From: Parvularcula sp. IMCC14364
GTDB taxonomy: Bacteria > Pseudomonadota > Alphaproteobacteria > Caulobacterales > Parvularculaceae
Reading direction: 5' to 3'
Length of the DNA stretch: 64,000 bases
NCBI RefSeq assembly: GCF_030758415.1
Contig: NZ_CP132334.1
Location: 1,810,001 to 1,874,000 of the forward strand
Of this stretch, positions 26,811-37,660 are shown one piece after another. Positions within the stretch are counted from its first letter, which is position 1; each line of letters begins with the position of its first letter. The position numbers were made by a program, and so were the translations under genes. Under the pieces are notes generated by a model. The model was not told where the DNA came from. It was given only the letters and a program-made list of their open reading frames with translations, and searched no databases.

Positions 26811-28616
26811 TCAGTCCTTTTTTTCCTCAATCGGCTTGACTGTGCGCAGGTGCAGCTCTTTCAGCTGCTTCTCATCAGCCTCCCGCGGCGCACCAAGCAA
26901 CAGGTCCTCGCCCTGCTGGTTTAAGGGGAACATGGTTACCTCACGGATATTCTCTGTTCCCGCCAGTAACATGACGATCCGGTCTACTCCGAATGCCACG
27001 CCACCATGAGGCGGTGCACCGAATTTGAAAGCATTCAGCATACCACCAAATTTTTCCTGTACAACATCTTCGCCATAGCCCGCCAATGCGAAGGCTTTAA
27101 CCATCACGTCCTGCTTATGGTTACGGATGCCACCGGAGCCCAGTTCATAGCCATTACAGACCAGGTCATACTGATGCGCCTTGATTGCAAGTATTTCGTC
27201 GTCAGTGCCGGCCGCGTTCAATGTATCCAGGCCACCTTGGGGCATGGAAAACGGGTTGTGTCCAAACTCAACTTTCTTGTTCTCTTCATCCCACTCATAC
27301 ATCGGGAAATCGACGATCCAGGCAAACTCGTAAGAGTCCTTGTTGGCAAGGCCAAGTTCGTCAGCGACAACATCGCGCGCCCGGCCCGCCACCGCTTCGA
27401 ATTCTTTTGGCTTGCCCGCCAGGAAGAAAGCAGCGTCTCCGGCTTTAAGGCCAAGTTGTTCACCAATCGCTCGAGTGCGTTCGGGACCGATATTCTTGGC
27501 CAGTGGCCCTTTTCCGTCACCATCATCGAACATAATATAGCCCATACCGGGCAGACCTTCACGCTGTGCCCATGAGTTCATCCTGTCACAGAAAGCGCGG
27601 CTGCCCCCGGTTGGTGCCGGGATCGCACGTATCTCGTTAGATGGTTCCTCTGCGATCTTCGCAAAGATCTTGAAGCCAGACCCTTTGAAGTGTTCTGTGA
27701 CAACCTGCATTTCCAACGTGTTACGCAAATCCGGCTTATCCGTTCCGTATTTCAGCATTGACTCGGCATACGGAATTTCCCGGAAGGGATATGTTGAAAC
27801 CGGTTTGCCATCAGCGAACTTTTCGAACGTATCGCGTATAACCGGCCCGACAGCATCGAACACGTCCTGCTGCTCAACAAAGCTCATTTCAAGGTCGAGC
27901 TGATAGAAGTCACCGGCAGAACGGTCTGCACGAGCATCTTCGTCGCGGAAGCAGGGGGCAATCTGGTAATAGCGGTCAAAACCGGAAACCATGATGAGCT
28001 GCTTGAAAATCTGCGGTGCCTGCGGCAGCGCATAGAACTTGCCCGGATGCAGACGCGACGGGACGAGAAAGTCCCTGGCCCCTTCCGGTGAAGACGCTGT
28101 CAGGATCGGCGTCTGATAGTCCGTAAACCCCACTTCTTCCATATGGTTGCGAATCTCACGGACAACTTTTGAGCGCAAAAGGATATTCTTGTGCAGTGTC
28201 TCGCGTCGCAGATCGAGATAGCGATACGTCATGCGAATATCTTCCGGGTATTCCGGCTCGCCAAAAACCGGCAGCGGCAATTCTTCAGCCTCCCCCAGTA
28301 CGTCCAGTTTCCGAATAAAGACCTCAATCTCGCCAGTCGGGATGTTCTCGTTGACCAAACCGGCATCGCGCGCTTTTACGTCTCCCTCAATGCGAATGCA
28401 CCATTCGCCGCGCACGGCTTCAACGGCCTTGAAGGCTGGTGAATCAGGATCCGCAAGCACTTGCGTCACGCCATAATGGTCGCGCAGGTCAATGAAAAGT
28501 ACCCCGCCATGGTCTCGCACCCGATGGGCCCAGCCACAAAGACGCACTGTCTGGCCAACATGATCTTTTCTCAAATCTGCGCAGGTATGGCTGCGATAAG
28601 TGTGTAATTCGGTCAT
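26811..28616 (-). CDS. aspS: Aspartyl-tRNA synthetase
   Basis: The 601-residue bacterial-type class II synthetase starts with the anticodon-binding OB fold ([26 protein letters not shown]). The catalytic core carries motif 2 ([10 protein letters not shown]), the bacterial GAD insertion and motif 3 ([15 protein letters not shown]). In alphaproteobacteria this enzyme often charges both tRNA-Asp and tRNA-Asn, with GatCAB correcting the latter; that cannot be decided from this gene alone. It is co-directional with the GNAT gene, almost touching. Confidence 0.97.
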   Translation of the reverse strand: MTELHTYRSHTCADLRKDHVGQTVRLCGWAHRVRDHGGVLFIDLRDHYGVTQVLADPDSPAFKAVEAVRGEWCIRIEGDVKARDAGLVNENIPTGEIEVFIRKLDVLGEAEELPLPVFGEPEYPEDIRMTYRYLDLRRETLHKNILLRSKVVREIRNHMEEVGFTDYQTPILTASSPEGARDFLVPSRLHPGKFYALPQAPQIFKQLIMVSGFDRYYQIAPCFRDEDARADRSAGDFYQLDLEMSFVEQQDVFDAVGPVIRDTFEKFADGKPVSTYPFREIPYAESMLKYGTDKPDLRNTLEMQVVTEHFKGSGFKIFAKIAEEPSNEIRAIPAPTGGSRAFCDRMNSWAQREGLPGMGYIMFDDGDGKGPLAKNIGPERTRAIGEQLGLKAGDAAFFLAGKPKEFEAVAGRARDVVADELGLANKDSYEFAWIVDFPMYEWDEENKKVEFGHNPFSMPQGGLDTLNAAGTDDEILAIKAHQYDLVCNGYELGSGGIRNHKQDVMVKAFALAGYGEDVVQEKFGGMLNAFKFGAPPHGGVAFGVDRIVMLLAGTENIREVTMFPLNQQGEDLLLGAPREADEKQLKELHLRTVKPIEEKKD

Positions 28617-28775
28617 AACGCTTGAAATTCTCCTTCAAGCGGCGCGGTATAGGGGCTTTTCGCATTTGGGGAAAGGGGCGAGAGCAAGTTCAGGTGGAAG
28701 CTGCTGCGCCCTGCCCTTGCCGGTTCGGGGCCAAGCTGCTTAGGAGATGCAAAAGTATATCAGGAGCGTATAAGG

Positions 28776-29207
28776 ATGATAAAACCGGCAACAATCGAAA
28801 GCGGTGAGTTCAAGGGCTGGATGACATGGCCATCTGAACCGTTTGAGCATGATGTGATGGGACCGCTTCATTTTCGCATTGATGAAAAAGGCCCGGTCTG
28901 CGCCTTTCGTGCCGAGCACAGGCATATGAATTCTGGCGGCGTCATGCATGGTGGTTGCCTGATGGCTTTTGCTGATTTCAGCCTGTTCGGCATTGCCCAT
29001 GAACATATGAAAGATGATGCCTATGGGCTGACCGTGGCTTTCACCTCAGAATTTCTGGATGGGCCGAAGGTTGGCGAATATGTGGAAACACGCGGCGAAG
29101 TGTTGCGCGCGGGCGGCTCACTCATCTTTGTGCGCGGGCTGATCACGTCCGATGGTCGGCCATGCATGAACTTTTCCGGCACAATCAAGCGGGGCCGCAA
29201 GAAATAA
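28776..29207 (+). CDS. Hotdog-fold thioesterase (PaaI/YdiI-like)
   Basis: The 143-residue protein matches the PaaI-type hotdog family: HMNSGGVMHGGCLMAFADFSLFGIA, with the HGG motif and the catalytic Asp in the long helix. It would cleave an acyl-CoA thioester in the cytoplasm. A Shine-Dalgarno-like AGGAGCG precedes the ATG. The substrate is unknown. Confidence 0.88.
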   Translation: MIKPATIESGEFKGWMTWPSEPFEHDVMGPLHFRIDEKGPVCAFRAEHRHMNSGGVMHGGCLMAFADFSLFGIAHEHMKDDAYGLTVAFTSEFLDGPKVGEYVETRGEVLRAGGSLIFVRGLITSDGRPCMNFSGTIKRGRKK

Positions 29208-29246
29208 GCCCTTGCTGTAATCAACAGCGTTTCATCACTGAAGTCC

Positions 29247-30197
29247 CTATTCCTCGGGCTTCAAAGCCACAATCCGGTCTTTCAGATTCATCGCAGCTTC
29301 ATAACCAAGGGCTGTCATCTCGTCTGGCTGATCGAATGCAGTCGGCGGGAAGTCACGCGTGTCCGGCGCGATCAGCACATCCGGGGGACAGAGAGCCAGT
29401 TTTGCGCGGGCAAGATGTGTCTGATAAATGTCAGAGGTCGCAATGACGGTTTCCATGAAATGCGGCTCTGCATCCATGCGAGACTTGGCAAGCGCCATCT
29501 GCCTTTCGACAAAGATTTGTGTGCGGTGGATCAATTCCATGGCTTGATGGGGAATAACATTATGTGCGGGCACTTCTGGCTCTTCCACAACCACCAGATC
29601 GCGCGTACGGGGACCGACAAAACGCTCCAGGGTGCGGCTATGTGCCTGCAGGTCAATCGCAATGGTTTTCGTTGCACCAAGCTCCAGCGCCAGATCAACG
29701 GGCACAGGATTGGTCAATGCCCCGTCAACAAGCCAGCGACTACCATTTTCTGTCGGCATTTTGGCCGCATGAAAAAGCATTGGAATTGAACTAGAGGCGC
29801 GCGCCGCATCAAGTACGGAGCCAGATGTCAGCCGGACTTCCTCCCCTGAAACCAGATCGGTCGCAGTCATACCAAACGGGATCGGCAGATCCTCGATATT
29901 TCTATCATACTCGCGAAAGCTCTCGAAGGCACGGCCTGGATCAAATATTCCGGCTTTGCCAAAACCAAACGCGAAATCCTTCAGGGCGCCAAGCGGGCCA
30001 AGTTCGCGTGCCCATTTTTCAAATGCCGGAAGGATACCCAACAGCCGCGCACTTGCGACCAGCGCGCCTGCTGAACAACCTGTGATGACATCTGGTCTGA
30101 TGCCCATTTCATCAAGTGCAATAAGGGCGCCTTTGTGTACCCAACCCCGCGCTGCGCCAGAGCCCAGCACAAGGCCAATTTTCGGTGTTTCTGTCAT
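29247..30197 (-). CDS. Patatin-like phospholipase (RssA type)
   Basis: The 316-residue protein has the oxyanion hole GSGAARG (residues 12-18), the nucleophile elbow GCSAG with Ser42, and the DGA dyad with Asp158 in VDGALTNPVPVD. There is no signal peptide, so it acts in the cytoplasm or at the inner face of the membrane, hydrolysing acyl esters. It resembles the truncated gene at the start of the window, and the two may be paralogues. The Shine-Dalgarno site is weak. Confidence 0.9.
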   Translation of the reverse strand: MTETPKIGLVLGSGAARGWVHKGALIALDEMGIRPDVITGCSAGALVASARLLGILPAFEKWARELGPLGALKDFAFGFGKAGIFDPGRAFESFREYDRNIEDLPIPFGMTATDLVSGEEVRLTSGSVLDAARASSSIPMLFHAAKMPTENGSRWLVDGALTNPVPVDLALELGATKTIAIDLQAHSRTLERFVGPRTRDLVVVEEPEVPAHNVIPHQAMELIHRTQIFVERQMALAKSRMDAEPHFMETVIATSDIYQTHLARAKLALCPPDVLIAPDTRDFPPTAFDQPDEMTALGYEAAMNLKDRIVALKPEE

Positions 30198-30245
30198 AAA
30201 AAATCCAATGGATCAGGTGGAAAGCCCGCCTGAGCATACATAATA

Positions 30246-31238
30246 TCAGGGGATAAAGCGCCGGTGCAAGGGGCGTGCACGCCTGCGCATGACACCAACT
30301 TCATTTTTTTGCTCTGTAAAAAGATTTTTCTCTGATGCAACAGCACTTTCAGGCAATGCCGCAGCCAGCGGCTGCACCCAGCCCTCGGCTGTCCACTCTT
30401 GTTCTTCGGCATACGCACGCTCAGCATATTCGCCGGGCGGCACATAGTCGAGAAAATCCCAGATTACCGGATACAAGCCATTCGATGGCATGGTCAGGTG
30501 ATTACTGCCTTTGAATTTCACGAATTTTTTCGGCTGCCTCGCGAGGCGATAAAGCTTCTTCCCGTGCCGTATGGGAACAATTCTGTCACGATCACCATGC
30601 GCAATCAGCAGTGGTGCCTCAATGTTCCCAACCCAATCACGATTGCGAAATGTATCACGCATGAGCCAGCTTACGGGCAGAACAGGCATCATCTCGCGGG
30701 CGCGCCCCACAGTTGATGTGTAAGGCGCCTCCAGAATTACCGGGGAGGTTTTCACGATACTGCCGAGTTTGGCCGCAACGCCTGTCCCCAAAGAGAAACC
30801 GTGAATGGCCAACTGACTTTCAGGATAGTATTGCAACGCCCATTGCCATGCGAAATGTGCATCTTCGTGCAGTCCCTGTTCGCTGGGCTGCTGCGTCGAG
30901 CCTCCATAGCCCCGATAGGAAACAGCGATAAAGCCCGCCCCGGCAGCGGCTATGCGGCGCCAACGGCGGTTCCAGATGGAAATATTGCCTCGATTTCCAT
31001 CAAAGTAGACGATCACAGGGGCGCCCGCCACCTTTGGGGCTCGGTGCCATGCATAGAGCTTTTCTTCATCAGACGGATGAAGATCAACCAGATCCACACC
31101 ATCAACAGCGCAAAGGCGAGGATCAATAAGGAACTTCCAGGGGCGAAACAGGATGGATCGCTGATAGGACCAGATCAGCCAGAGTATCAGGGCATACACA
31201 ATGGCTGCCGCAAGAAAATAATATAGTACTTCTGGCAT
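30246..31238 (-). CDS. Membrane-anchored alpha/beta hydrolase (FrsA/YfhR-like)
   Basis: The 330-residue protein has one N-terminal membrane helix (YYFLAAAIVYALILWLIW) and a hydrolase domain facing one side of the membrane. The nucleophile elbow is GFSLGTG, and the acid and His motifs are in HGDRDRIVP and KGSNHLTMP. The family includes esterases and bacterial homologues of the BEM46 group. The ATG at 31238 was preferred to a TTG at 31259. Substrate unknown. Confidence 0.85.
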   Translation of the reverse strand: MPEVLYYFLAAAIVYALILWLIWSYQRSILFRPWKFLIDPRLCAVDGVDLVDLHPSDEEKLYAWHRAPKVAGAPVIVYFDGNRGNISIWNRRWRRIAAAGAGFIAVSYRGYGGSTQQPSEQGLHEDAHFAWQWALQYYPESQLAIHGFSLGTGVAAKLGSIVKTSPVILEAPYTSTVGRAREMMPVLPVSWLMRDTFRNRDWVGNIEAPLLIAHGDRDRIVPIRHGKKLYRLARQPKKFVKFKGSNHLTMPSNGLYPVIWDFLDYVPPGEYAERAYAEEQEWTAEGWVQPLAAALPESAVASEKNLFTEQKNEVGVMRRRARPLHRRFIP

Positions 31239-31347
31239 ATCCGCGCCCCGAAACCCCAACCCGTCCCGATGATAACATGCTCAGGAATAGCAGGCGAGCA
31301 GCATCTCAAGGCTTTGCGGCAGTGCAAACAGGCTCTAAACAGGTGCC

Positions 31348-33201
31348 ATGAGTAATGGCGAAACACCCAAAGAAGCGTTCAAACGTGCCCTGACACAGAC
31401 AACACGAGCCCTGTCTGCTGATCCTGAATCCGAAGTCGGCTTTGGTGGCGACCGGCCAGTGGTCAATGGCAATAAAGCACGTATTCCGCTTCCCGCGCGA
31501 AAACTGTCACCGGAAGCGGCTGCGATAGCGCGTGGGCAGGCTGACATTGCCGCCCTGCGTCTGGCCCATCATGACGAGACGACTCATTCACGTCTGGAGC
31601 CAGTCAACACGGATGGACGCGCCCTTTTCAGGGCCCTCGAAGAAGCCCGGGTTGAAGCCGTCGGCAGCAACGCATTGCAGGGTGTTGGGGACAACATCGA
31701 TTCCCACCTTGAAAAGACGGCGCATGAGCGCGGGTATGCACGGTTGGAAAGCCGTGAGGATATGCCTTTGGCAGAAGCCGTAGCTTTAATTGCCCGCGAA
31801 CGGATGACCGGCCGGTCAGTGCCCCCGTCAGCAGCAGCTATTGTCGCTCAATGGCGAACAGAAATTGAACAGCAGGCGGGCAAATCCCTGGACATGCTGG
31901 AAGATGCGCAAGCCTGCGACGATCAGGCACTTTTTGCGCAACTAGCCCAGACAATTATTGCCGACCTTGGCCTCGCAGATGAAACTGGCGAAGATCAGGA
32001 TGATGAGTCGAGGTCAGAGGAGGAAGACCAGGAGCCACCGGAGGATACGGAAGAGGATGAGCCCGAAGATGATGGCGAAAGCGGAGAGGACGCACCGGAC
32101 AACCACACGCCGGAAACAGGCGACACCCCGGAAGGTGATGCAGACCTGGGGGATTTCGAGGAAAGTGATACCGACCTGAGTGATGACTCTGCAGAGGAAA
32201 TGCAGGGCATGGTCGTGCGCCCGAAATGGGATGGTGACCCTGCTGCAGACTACAAGATATTCACGCGCGACTTCGACGAAATTGGCCTGGCTGATGAATT
32301 ATGCGACCCGGAAGAACTGGCACGCCTCAGACGGCTTCTGGATCAGCAGCTTGACAGTCTGCACACAGTTGTTTCCAGACTGGCAAACAAACTTCAACGC
32401 AAGTTGATGGCGCAGCAGAACCGTGCCTGGCAGTTTGATCTGGATGAAGGTGTTCTGGATGCGGCCCGCCTTGCGCGCGTCATCGCTGACCCTACTCAGC
32501 CATTGTCTTTCAAGCAGGAACTGGATCAGGATTTTCGGGATACAACCGTCACGCTGCTGATTGACAATTCAGGCTCCATGCGCGGCAGGCCAATTTCCAT
32601 TGCCGCGATCTGCGCAGATATTCTGGCCCGCACTCTTGAGCGCTGTGCGGTGAAAGTTGAAATACTCGGCTTTACGACACGCGCCTGGAAAGGCGGCCAG
32701 GCACGAGAAAAATGGGCACAGGAAGGAAGACCGGAACGGCCTGGTAGGCTCAATGACCTGCGACATATCGTCTACAAATCAGCCGATGCGCCATGGCGCC
32801 GGGTACGGACCAACCTGGGTCTGATGTTGAAAGAAGGGTTGTTGAAAGAAAATATTGATGGCGAAGCGCTGCTTTGGGCGCATGAGCGCCTTCTTGGCAG
32901 GCCGGAAGCCAGACGCATTCTGATGGTTATTTCAGATGGGGCGCCTGTTGACGACACGACCTCATCCACCAATGGGGGCGCCTATCTTGAAAAGCATTTG
33001 CGCGAAGTTATTGGCTGGATAGAGCGCGCATCTCCAGTCGAGCTACTGGCTATCGGCATCGGTCATGACGTGACCAGGTTCTATTCACGTGCCCTGACTA
33101 TCGCAGATGCAGAGCAGCTCGGCGGCGCCATGGTCGACAAACTGGCCGAGCTTTTTGAAGATGATCCTGGTCGTTTTGGCGGTCTGAAAAGGTCGGCATA
33201 A
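31348..33201 (+). CDS. cobT: Cobaltochelatase subunit CobT
   Basis: CobT is one of three subunits (CobN, CobS, CobT) of the ATP-dependent cobalt chelatase of aerobic B12 synthesis. The 617-residue protein has an N-terminal helical domain, a highly acidic linker (about residues 215-290, rich in Glu and Asp) and a C-terminal von Willebrand factor A domain with the MIDAS motif DNSGSM (Asp406). In alphaproteobacteria cobS normally lies just before it; here the upstream gene is an opposite hydrolase, so cobS must lie elsewhere or be absent. Downstream is the usual phytase-like gene. Confidence 0.95.
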   Translation: MSNGETPKEAFKRALTQTTRALSADPESEVGFGGDRPVVNGNKARIPLPARKLSPEAAAIARGQADIAALRLAHHDETTHSRLEPVNTDGRALFRALEEARVEAVGSNALQGVGDNIDSHLEKTAHERGYARLESREDMPLAEAVALIARERMTGRSVPPSAAAIVAQWRTEIEQQAGKSLDMLEDAQACDDQALFAQLAQTIIADLGLADETGEDQDDESRSEEEDQEPPEDTEEDEPEDDGESGEDAPDNHTPETGDTPEGDADLGDFEESDTDLSDDSAEEMQGMVVRPKWDGDPAADYKIFTRDFDEIGLADELCDPEELARLRRLLDQQLDSLHTVVSRLANKLQRKLMAQQNRAWQFDLDEGVLDAARLARVIADPTQPLSFKQELDQDFRDTTVTLLIDNSGSMRGRPISIAAICADILARTLERCAVKVEILGFTTRAWKGGQAREKWAQEGRPERPGRLNDLRHIVYKSADAPWRRVRTNLGLMLKEGLLKENIDGEALLWAHERLLGRPEARRILMVISDGAPVDDTTSSTNGGAYLEKHLREVIGWIERASPVELLAIGIGHDVTRFYSRALTIADAEQLGGAMVDKLAELFEDDPGRFGGLKRSA

Positions 33202-33214
33202 GGAAATTGCCTGA

Positions 33215-34327
33215 ATGTTGTCCCCTGCTCTTCTTGCTGCCCTGAGCTTTTTTGTGGCTATGCCGCTGATCGCTTCTGCCTGGATCGGACACAATACCGA
33301 TTCACCGGCCTTGCGAAATCCGGAAAACCTGCCGGTTGGTGCCTGGCGGCCTGTAGACGTGAAAGCGATTCAGGCCGGCACCACGGAAGATAGCGACAAT
33401 CAGCCTGTTGCCCCTTTTCAGATTGGCCAGCTGAAATATCGCGGCAATCTTGTCCTCACCTCACCTGATCGGCGTTTCGGCGGATTTTCCGGATTACGCA
33501 TATCTACGACAGATGAGCATTTTCTGGCTATTTCCGACCGCGCACAATGGCTGAGTGCGGTACCTGTATTCGACGCTTTCGGGGCGATCACCGACCTGAG
33601 GCAGGTGCGTATGGCAACGCTGGAGCGTTACAATGGCGAGATCCTCAGTGGTGCAGCTGGTGATGCTGAAGGTCTGGAACTGACGCCCGATGGTGGTGTC
33701 ATTCTCAGTTTCGAGCGCTATCACCGGGTTGACCATTACCTGCCCGACAGATCTGATCGCTTTCGATACCGGCAGCGCCTTCTCCACAATGAGATCGTCA
33801 GGGGACTTGAGTCCAATGGTGCTCTTGAGAGTGTTGTCCTGCTGAAAGACAGCCGGGTGCTCACACTGGCCGAGTCCCCGGCACTACCCAACGCCTGGAC
33901 AGACCAAGAGAGTGGTCTTGTACAGGATGGGGCTGTGCCTGGTTGGGTTTCCCCCCCGGCCATCTGGTATGAGGGCGGAGACGACTGGGCTCCTCTGGCC
34001 TATCAACCTGCAGAAGGTTTCTCGGTCACGGATATTGCTCAGGATCGCCAGACAGGGGATGTCTATATTCTTGAGCGCTTCTTCTCACGCGCAACAGGGG
34101 TACGCTGTCGCGTAACGCGCCTGGCGCTGGAAGACATCAAGCCAGGGACAGTCCTGAAAGGTGAAGAAATAGCCCGCCTGAATATGCTGCATGGTATTGA
34201 TAACCTCGAAGCAATGGATTTGCGCAGGACAGAGGATGGCAGGTTGATGATGTATCTGATGTCAGATGATAATTTCAATATTGCCCAACGCACAGTTCTG
34301 ATGAGCTGGGAAGTAACGGACAGATAA
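33215..34327 (+). CDS. Phytase-type esterase-like protein, exported
   Basis: The 370-residue protein has a signal peptide (LLAALSFFVAMPLIASA). It matches the 'esterase-like activity of phytase' family: GGFSGLRISTTDEHFLAISDRA at the start of the propeller, then GDAEGLELTPDGGVILSFER, and IDNLEAMDLRRTEDGRLMMYLMSDDN at the end. The family is a beta-propeller with metal-dependent esterase or phosphatase activity. It starts 13 bp after cobT, and AGGA lies before its ATG. The same order occurs in many alphaproteobacteria. Confidence 0.9.
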   Translation: MLSPALLAALSFFVAMPLIASAWIGHNTDSPALRNPENLPVGAWRPVDVKAIQAGTTEDSDNQPVAPFQIGQLKYRGNLVLTSPDRRFGGFSGLRISTTDEHFLAISDRAQWLSAVPVFDAFGAITDLRQVRMATLERYNGEILSGAAGDAEGLELTPDGGVILSFERYHRVDHYLPDRSDRFRYRQRLLHNEIVRGLESNGALESVVLLKDSRVLTLAESPALPNAWTDQESGLVQDGAVPGWVSPPAIWYEGGDDWAPLAYQPAEGFSVTDIAQDRQTGDVYILERFFSRATGVRCRVTRLALEDIKPGTVLKGEEIARLNMLHGIDNLEAMDLRRTEDGRLMMYLMSDDNFNIAQRTVLMSWEVTDR

Positions 34328-34339
34328 CCACGCTTCCGT

Positions 34340-35065
34340 TCACGTTTCGAGTGCGCTGATTTGCCCCAGATACGGTCTGAACAGACGCCGCATCGCTGAA
34401 TATGCTGGCAGAAAAGCAAGGCAGAACACGCATTTCATTGCGGTATCTATGATCATCCAGCTGATCCAGAGCGTTCCTGCTTCACCATAAATGACCGGGA
34501 AATAAATTGCGCTCTGTACAGCAAAGCCAAAGACGCCGCCATAAAACGGCGCTCGCCACCAGTTGCCCCCCCGCGTATAGTCATAAACGTAGATGGCGAC
34601 GAGTTGACCAACATACCAGCTCGACAGAAAGCCAATCACAAAGCGGGTGGACGGCAGGTCGCCTGGCACAAGCTGCGGAGCGAGGAAAATAATCATGGCA
34701 CCGACGAATCCCGCCGTCATAAGCCAGCACAAGGTCAGCAACCGCCCTGTAAAGATGCTGCCATAAGACCGTGTAACCAGCATCAGGTAAAAGATCGAGA
34801 GGGCCATGATCGCGTCCCCTCGACTAAACCAGTTACTGATCGCAAGGTCGGAAGACATGCCGACAAATCTGTCAAACGTTCGGAACGGCAGGTCCAGGCA
34901 GATGAGGGAAAGCAAAAATATAGGCAGAAGGATAAATGATAATCGCAGAACAAGAAGCGCAAGATAGGTCAATCTGTCGAAACGCTTGCGCAATTTCTGC
35001 GCAGCCGTTTCATCCTGCATTCTCAGGTTTTCATGAATAACCGGATCTTCTTCTGCCATATCCAT
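34340..35065 (-). CDS. Membrane protein, possible VUT/YhhQ-like transporter
   Basis: The protein of about 241 residues has six or so membrane helices after a charged N-terminus. The C-terminal half (FVIGFLSSWYVGQLVAIYVYDY, then a helix pair and IIDTAMKCVFCLAFLPAY) recalls the VUT family of queuosine-precursor transporters, but the N-terminal signature is not clear. The frame extends to GTG 35104; ATG 35065 is taken as the start, though no good Shine-Dalgarno is visible. It lies between the phytase-like gene and rpmB. Function uncertain. Confidence 0.5.
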   Translation of the reverse strand: MDMAEEDPVIHENLRMQDETAAQKLRKRFDRLTYLALLVLRLSFILLPIFLLSLICLDLPFRTFDRFVGMSSDLAISNWFSRGDAIMALSIFYLMLVTRSYGSIFTGRLLTLCWLMTAGFVGAMIIFLAPQLVPGDLPSTRFVIGFLSSWYVGQLVAIYVYDYTRGGNWWRAPFYGGVFGFAVQSAIYFPVIYGEAGTLWISWMIIDTAMKCVFCLAFLPAYSAMRRLFRPYLGQISALET

Positions 35066-35120
35066 TGCAACCGTGCCTGACTGGATTCGACGGGACACGA
35101 CCACTATTAAGGCAAAGGCG

Positions 35121-35399
35121 TTAAGAAGCTCTGGCCAGTTCCCGCTTCACCTTGAGCGCTGCAGGAGACAAGTCCTGTTCCTTGGCTTTGCCCAGGAAAG
35201 CGTCAAGCCCGCCAACATGGTCCACAGATCGCAGAGCATGAGCAGAAATCCGAAACTTGTATGAGCGGCCGAGCGCGTCGCTCATCAGCGTCACATTACA
35301 AAGATTAGGGCGGAAGATACGCCGTGTCTTGTTATGCGCGTGGGACACGTTGTTGCCTGCCATAGGGCGCTTGCCAGTAAATTCACAAACACGGGACAT
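35121..35399 (-). CDS. rpmB: 50S ribosomal protein L28
   Basis: The 92-residue protein is L28: [32 protein letters not shown] at the N-terminus and [14 protein letters not shown] near the end. It is part of the large ribosomal subunit. The ATG at 35399 has AAGGA at a good distance, while the ATG three codons earlier sits too close to it. The cobT, phytase-like, rpmB neighbourhood is typical for alphaproteobacteria. Confidence 0.97.
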   Translation of the reverse strand: MSRVCEFTGKRPMAGNNVSHAHNKTRRIFRPNLCNVTLMSDALGRSYKFRISAHALRSVDHVGGLDAFLGKAKEQDLSPAALKVKRELARAS

Positions 35400-35650
35400 T
35401 GCTGTCATCCTTCAATTTAAGTCGGTGCGTGATAACGCTATAATTTCCACAGAGCCGCGTCTCATAAGGGGTGCATCAAAGGGCGTCAAGGCCGTATAGC
35501 GGCATTTTCATGGTCACTGCCCTGTCTGCCTCTGCCCTCTGAAATGTGATGACCGGCCTTATTCCTGCCGGAAATAACACCGCTGAGTGTCAAAATGATA
35601 AGTTGTAAAGAACCCTGGCTCGTAAGAGACTTAGTTAACAAGTACGGAGT

Positions 35651-36667
35651 GTGATTCTGGTGTTTATTTCCCCAAAGCGTGCCTGTCTGGCAGTTACAAC
35701 CAGTGTTGTTGCAATCCTGTCAATGACAGGTGTTGTGGCTGCTGCCTCTGCCATGATGGCAGCTACGCAAGGTCCATATACAATAGATACCTATGTTGAG
35801 CCTGGCTCGCTCGCGCCGGGCTCTGATGAATGGCAGGCAGCGTTTTCTGTTGATCAGTTTGACACCCGTGACCCTTATCCGCCGCGCATTAGTACCGAAG
35901 GCGCCAAAAAACTCTCAGTCACGTACAAGGGCAAGGCACTTGGCCTCGATATTGGCCGTGTATTCATCACAGCAGATCTGACAGACACGACATATCGGAT
36001 GACATACAAAGTCCAGACCGATGGTGTCGTGCGCTGGCTGGACCAGACTGAACAGGATGTCATTTCCTACGGCCTTCTGGATGGTTCGGAAATGACCGCC
36101 CTTTTTTATGAACGCGACGAACGCGAGGGTGATGACACCAAACTGATCGAATTGACGCGGCCTGCGCCCGGCGCGCGATTCCGTTACTGGACTGATCCCT
36201 ACACGGAACTCGTTCATCCTGTGATGCCGGATATAGGACTACAGACTGTTGACCCCCTCGCCGCCCTTGCTCAATTAGGGTTTATAGAGGTGCCGGAAGG
36301 CCAGGAACCCTGCACGCGCAATGTGGCCGTGTATGATGGCAGACGACGCTTTGATATGCGGATGGAACCAGCCGGCACGGCCAATTTGAGTCGGCGCGGG
36401 AGCAAGCGATATAGCGGCTTCACTTACAAGTGTCGTGTCTTCATGAACAAGGTTGCCGGGTACAATCAAAAAAATCTGGAAGATGAATTTGACGGAGATG
36501 GTTTCGTTTACCTTGCTCCGATGCCTGAGAGTGTTGCTTCAAAGAATTTCACTTATATGCCCGTATTCCTGGAAGGGAAAACAGGCATCTTGAGTGCAAC
36601 TTTAGAGGCGAAAGCCCCAACCATGATCTTGCCAGATGGTACGAAAGTCGAGCTCTGGAAGAATTGA
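35651..36667 (+). CDS. DUF3108 domain protein, exported
   Basis: The 338-residue protein starts with a signal-like helix (VTTSVVAILSMTGVVAAASAMMAA). It then has the DUF3108 pattern: LSVTYKGKALGLDIGRVFITADLTDTTYRMTYKVQTDGVVRWL, later CTRNVAVYDGRRRFDMRM and a C-terminal LVLDGT-like end. The family is an extracytoplasmic beta-barrel-like fold of unknown function. The start is GTG 35651; GTG 35660 has GGAG at a better distance and is an alternative. It stands alone. Confidence 0.85.
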   Translation: MILVFISPKRACLAVTTSVVAILSMTGVVAAASAMMAATQGPYTIDTYVEPGSLAPGSDEWQAAFSVDQFDTRDPYPPRISTEGAKKLSVTYKGKALGLDIGRVFITADLTDTTYRMTYKVQTDGVVRWLDQTEQDVISYGLLDGSEMTALFYERDEREGDDTKLIELTRPAPGARFRYWTDPYTELVHPVMPDIGLQTVDPLAALAQLGFIEVPEGQEPCTRNVAVYDGRRRFDMRMEPAGTANLSRRGSKRYSGFTYKCRVFMNKVAGYNQKNLEDEFDGDGFVYLAPMPESVASKNFTYMPVFLEGKTGILSATLEAKAPTMILPDGTKVELWKN

Positions 36668-36682
36668 TCTGACAACAGACTG

Positions 36683-37546
36683 TCAGGCTGCTCTGACATG
36701 ACTGACATGGTGGTGAATCTCACGCACCCTGTCCGCAATGATGGTTGCATTGTCACCGATCAGAATGCTGACGTGGTCTTCCTTCGGGAAATTGCCATAC
36801 CAGCCATAGCCGGTATTTTCTTCCGCCGTTTTCGCATCCTGTTCCGTCATGCTGTTGATAATGGTCGCTGTCAGGATTGCCAGGGGCAAATTCTCGATGC
36901 CGTTGCCATGCAGATACGGCGCATTGGGGTCTACCCCAAGCACTTCATCGCGTGATGCCGCATGGTGACTGGCTGCACCATATCCCCAAACCTTGTCTTC
37001 GCGCAATTGCCCGTCGAGCCTGAAATTATTGGGGGCAAAGACCCGCGAAAGCGGTTCTGCCAGGCCGAGTCTGGCCCCATAGGCGCCAACTCTCAGCATC
37101 TGCCCGAAAGGACCGAAAAAGCCGCCCGTGACGTCTTTCAGGCGCCGGGGCGAGACTGCGTCAATCAGTATCAGGCCGGACAGGTTCTCAGGATAAAGAT
37201 TGGCGTATGTATGAAGACGCAACCCCGCCATGGAATGCCCTATAAGCATGAACGGATCCTTGATCTTCAATGCTGCCATCAGTCGGCGCATATCACTGAC
37301 ATGGTATTCAGGTGACGGAACGATCCCGTCTGGCGCAGGGTCACTTGCCCCCATTCCCACACGATCATACAAGCAGACCCGAAAATCTTTTTTCAATGCT
37401 TCCTTAATCCACCAGCCATCTGCATAAATGCCAAAGGAGCCTGCATCATATAACACGACAGATGCTTCTTCCGGCCCTTCGAGCAGGTAATGTATCCTGC
37501 GTCCCGGCTCGATTTCTATGAGTGAGAAAGCTGGTTTGTTTGCCAT
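36683..37546 (-). CDS. Alpha/beta hydrolase
   Basis: The 287-residue protein without signal peptide has YDRVGMGASDPAPDG, then the nucleophile elbow GHSMAG, and a late acid and His region (ILIGDNATIIADRVREIHHH). The order is that of haloalkane dehalogenase/epoxide hydrolase-like enzymes. The substrate is unknown. It converges on the DUF3108 gene. Confidence 0.85.
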   Translation of the reverse strand: MANKPAFSLIEIEPGRRIHYLLEGPEEASVVLYDAGSFGIYADGWWIKEALKKDFRVCLYDRVGMGASDPAPDGIVPSPEYHVSDMRRLMAALKIKDPFMLIGHSMAGLRLHTYANLYPENLSGLILIDAVSPRRLKDVTGGFFGPFGQMLRVGAYGARLGLAEPLSRVFAPNNFRLDGQLREDKVWGYGAASHHAASRDEVLGVDPNAPYLHGNGIENLPLAILTATIINSMTEQDAKTAEENTGYGWYGNFPKEDHVSILIGDNATIIADRVREIHHHVSHVRAA

Positions 37547-37660
37547 TATCGACCTAAATCAATGATTGTTGTGACGGGAAATTAACCATAATGCCGGACA
37601 GGTATCCAGTTCTGAACCGTTTTACAATAAGATTACGACCAGTAAGGTAAAGACAGGGCT

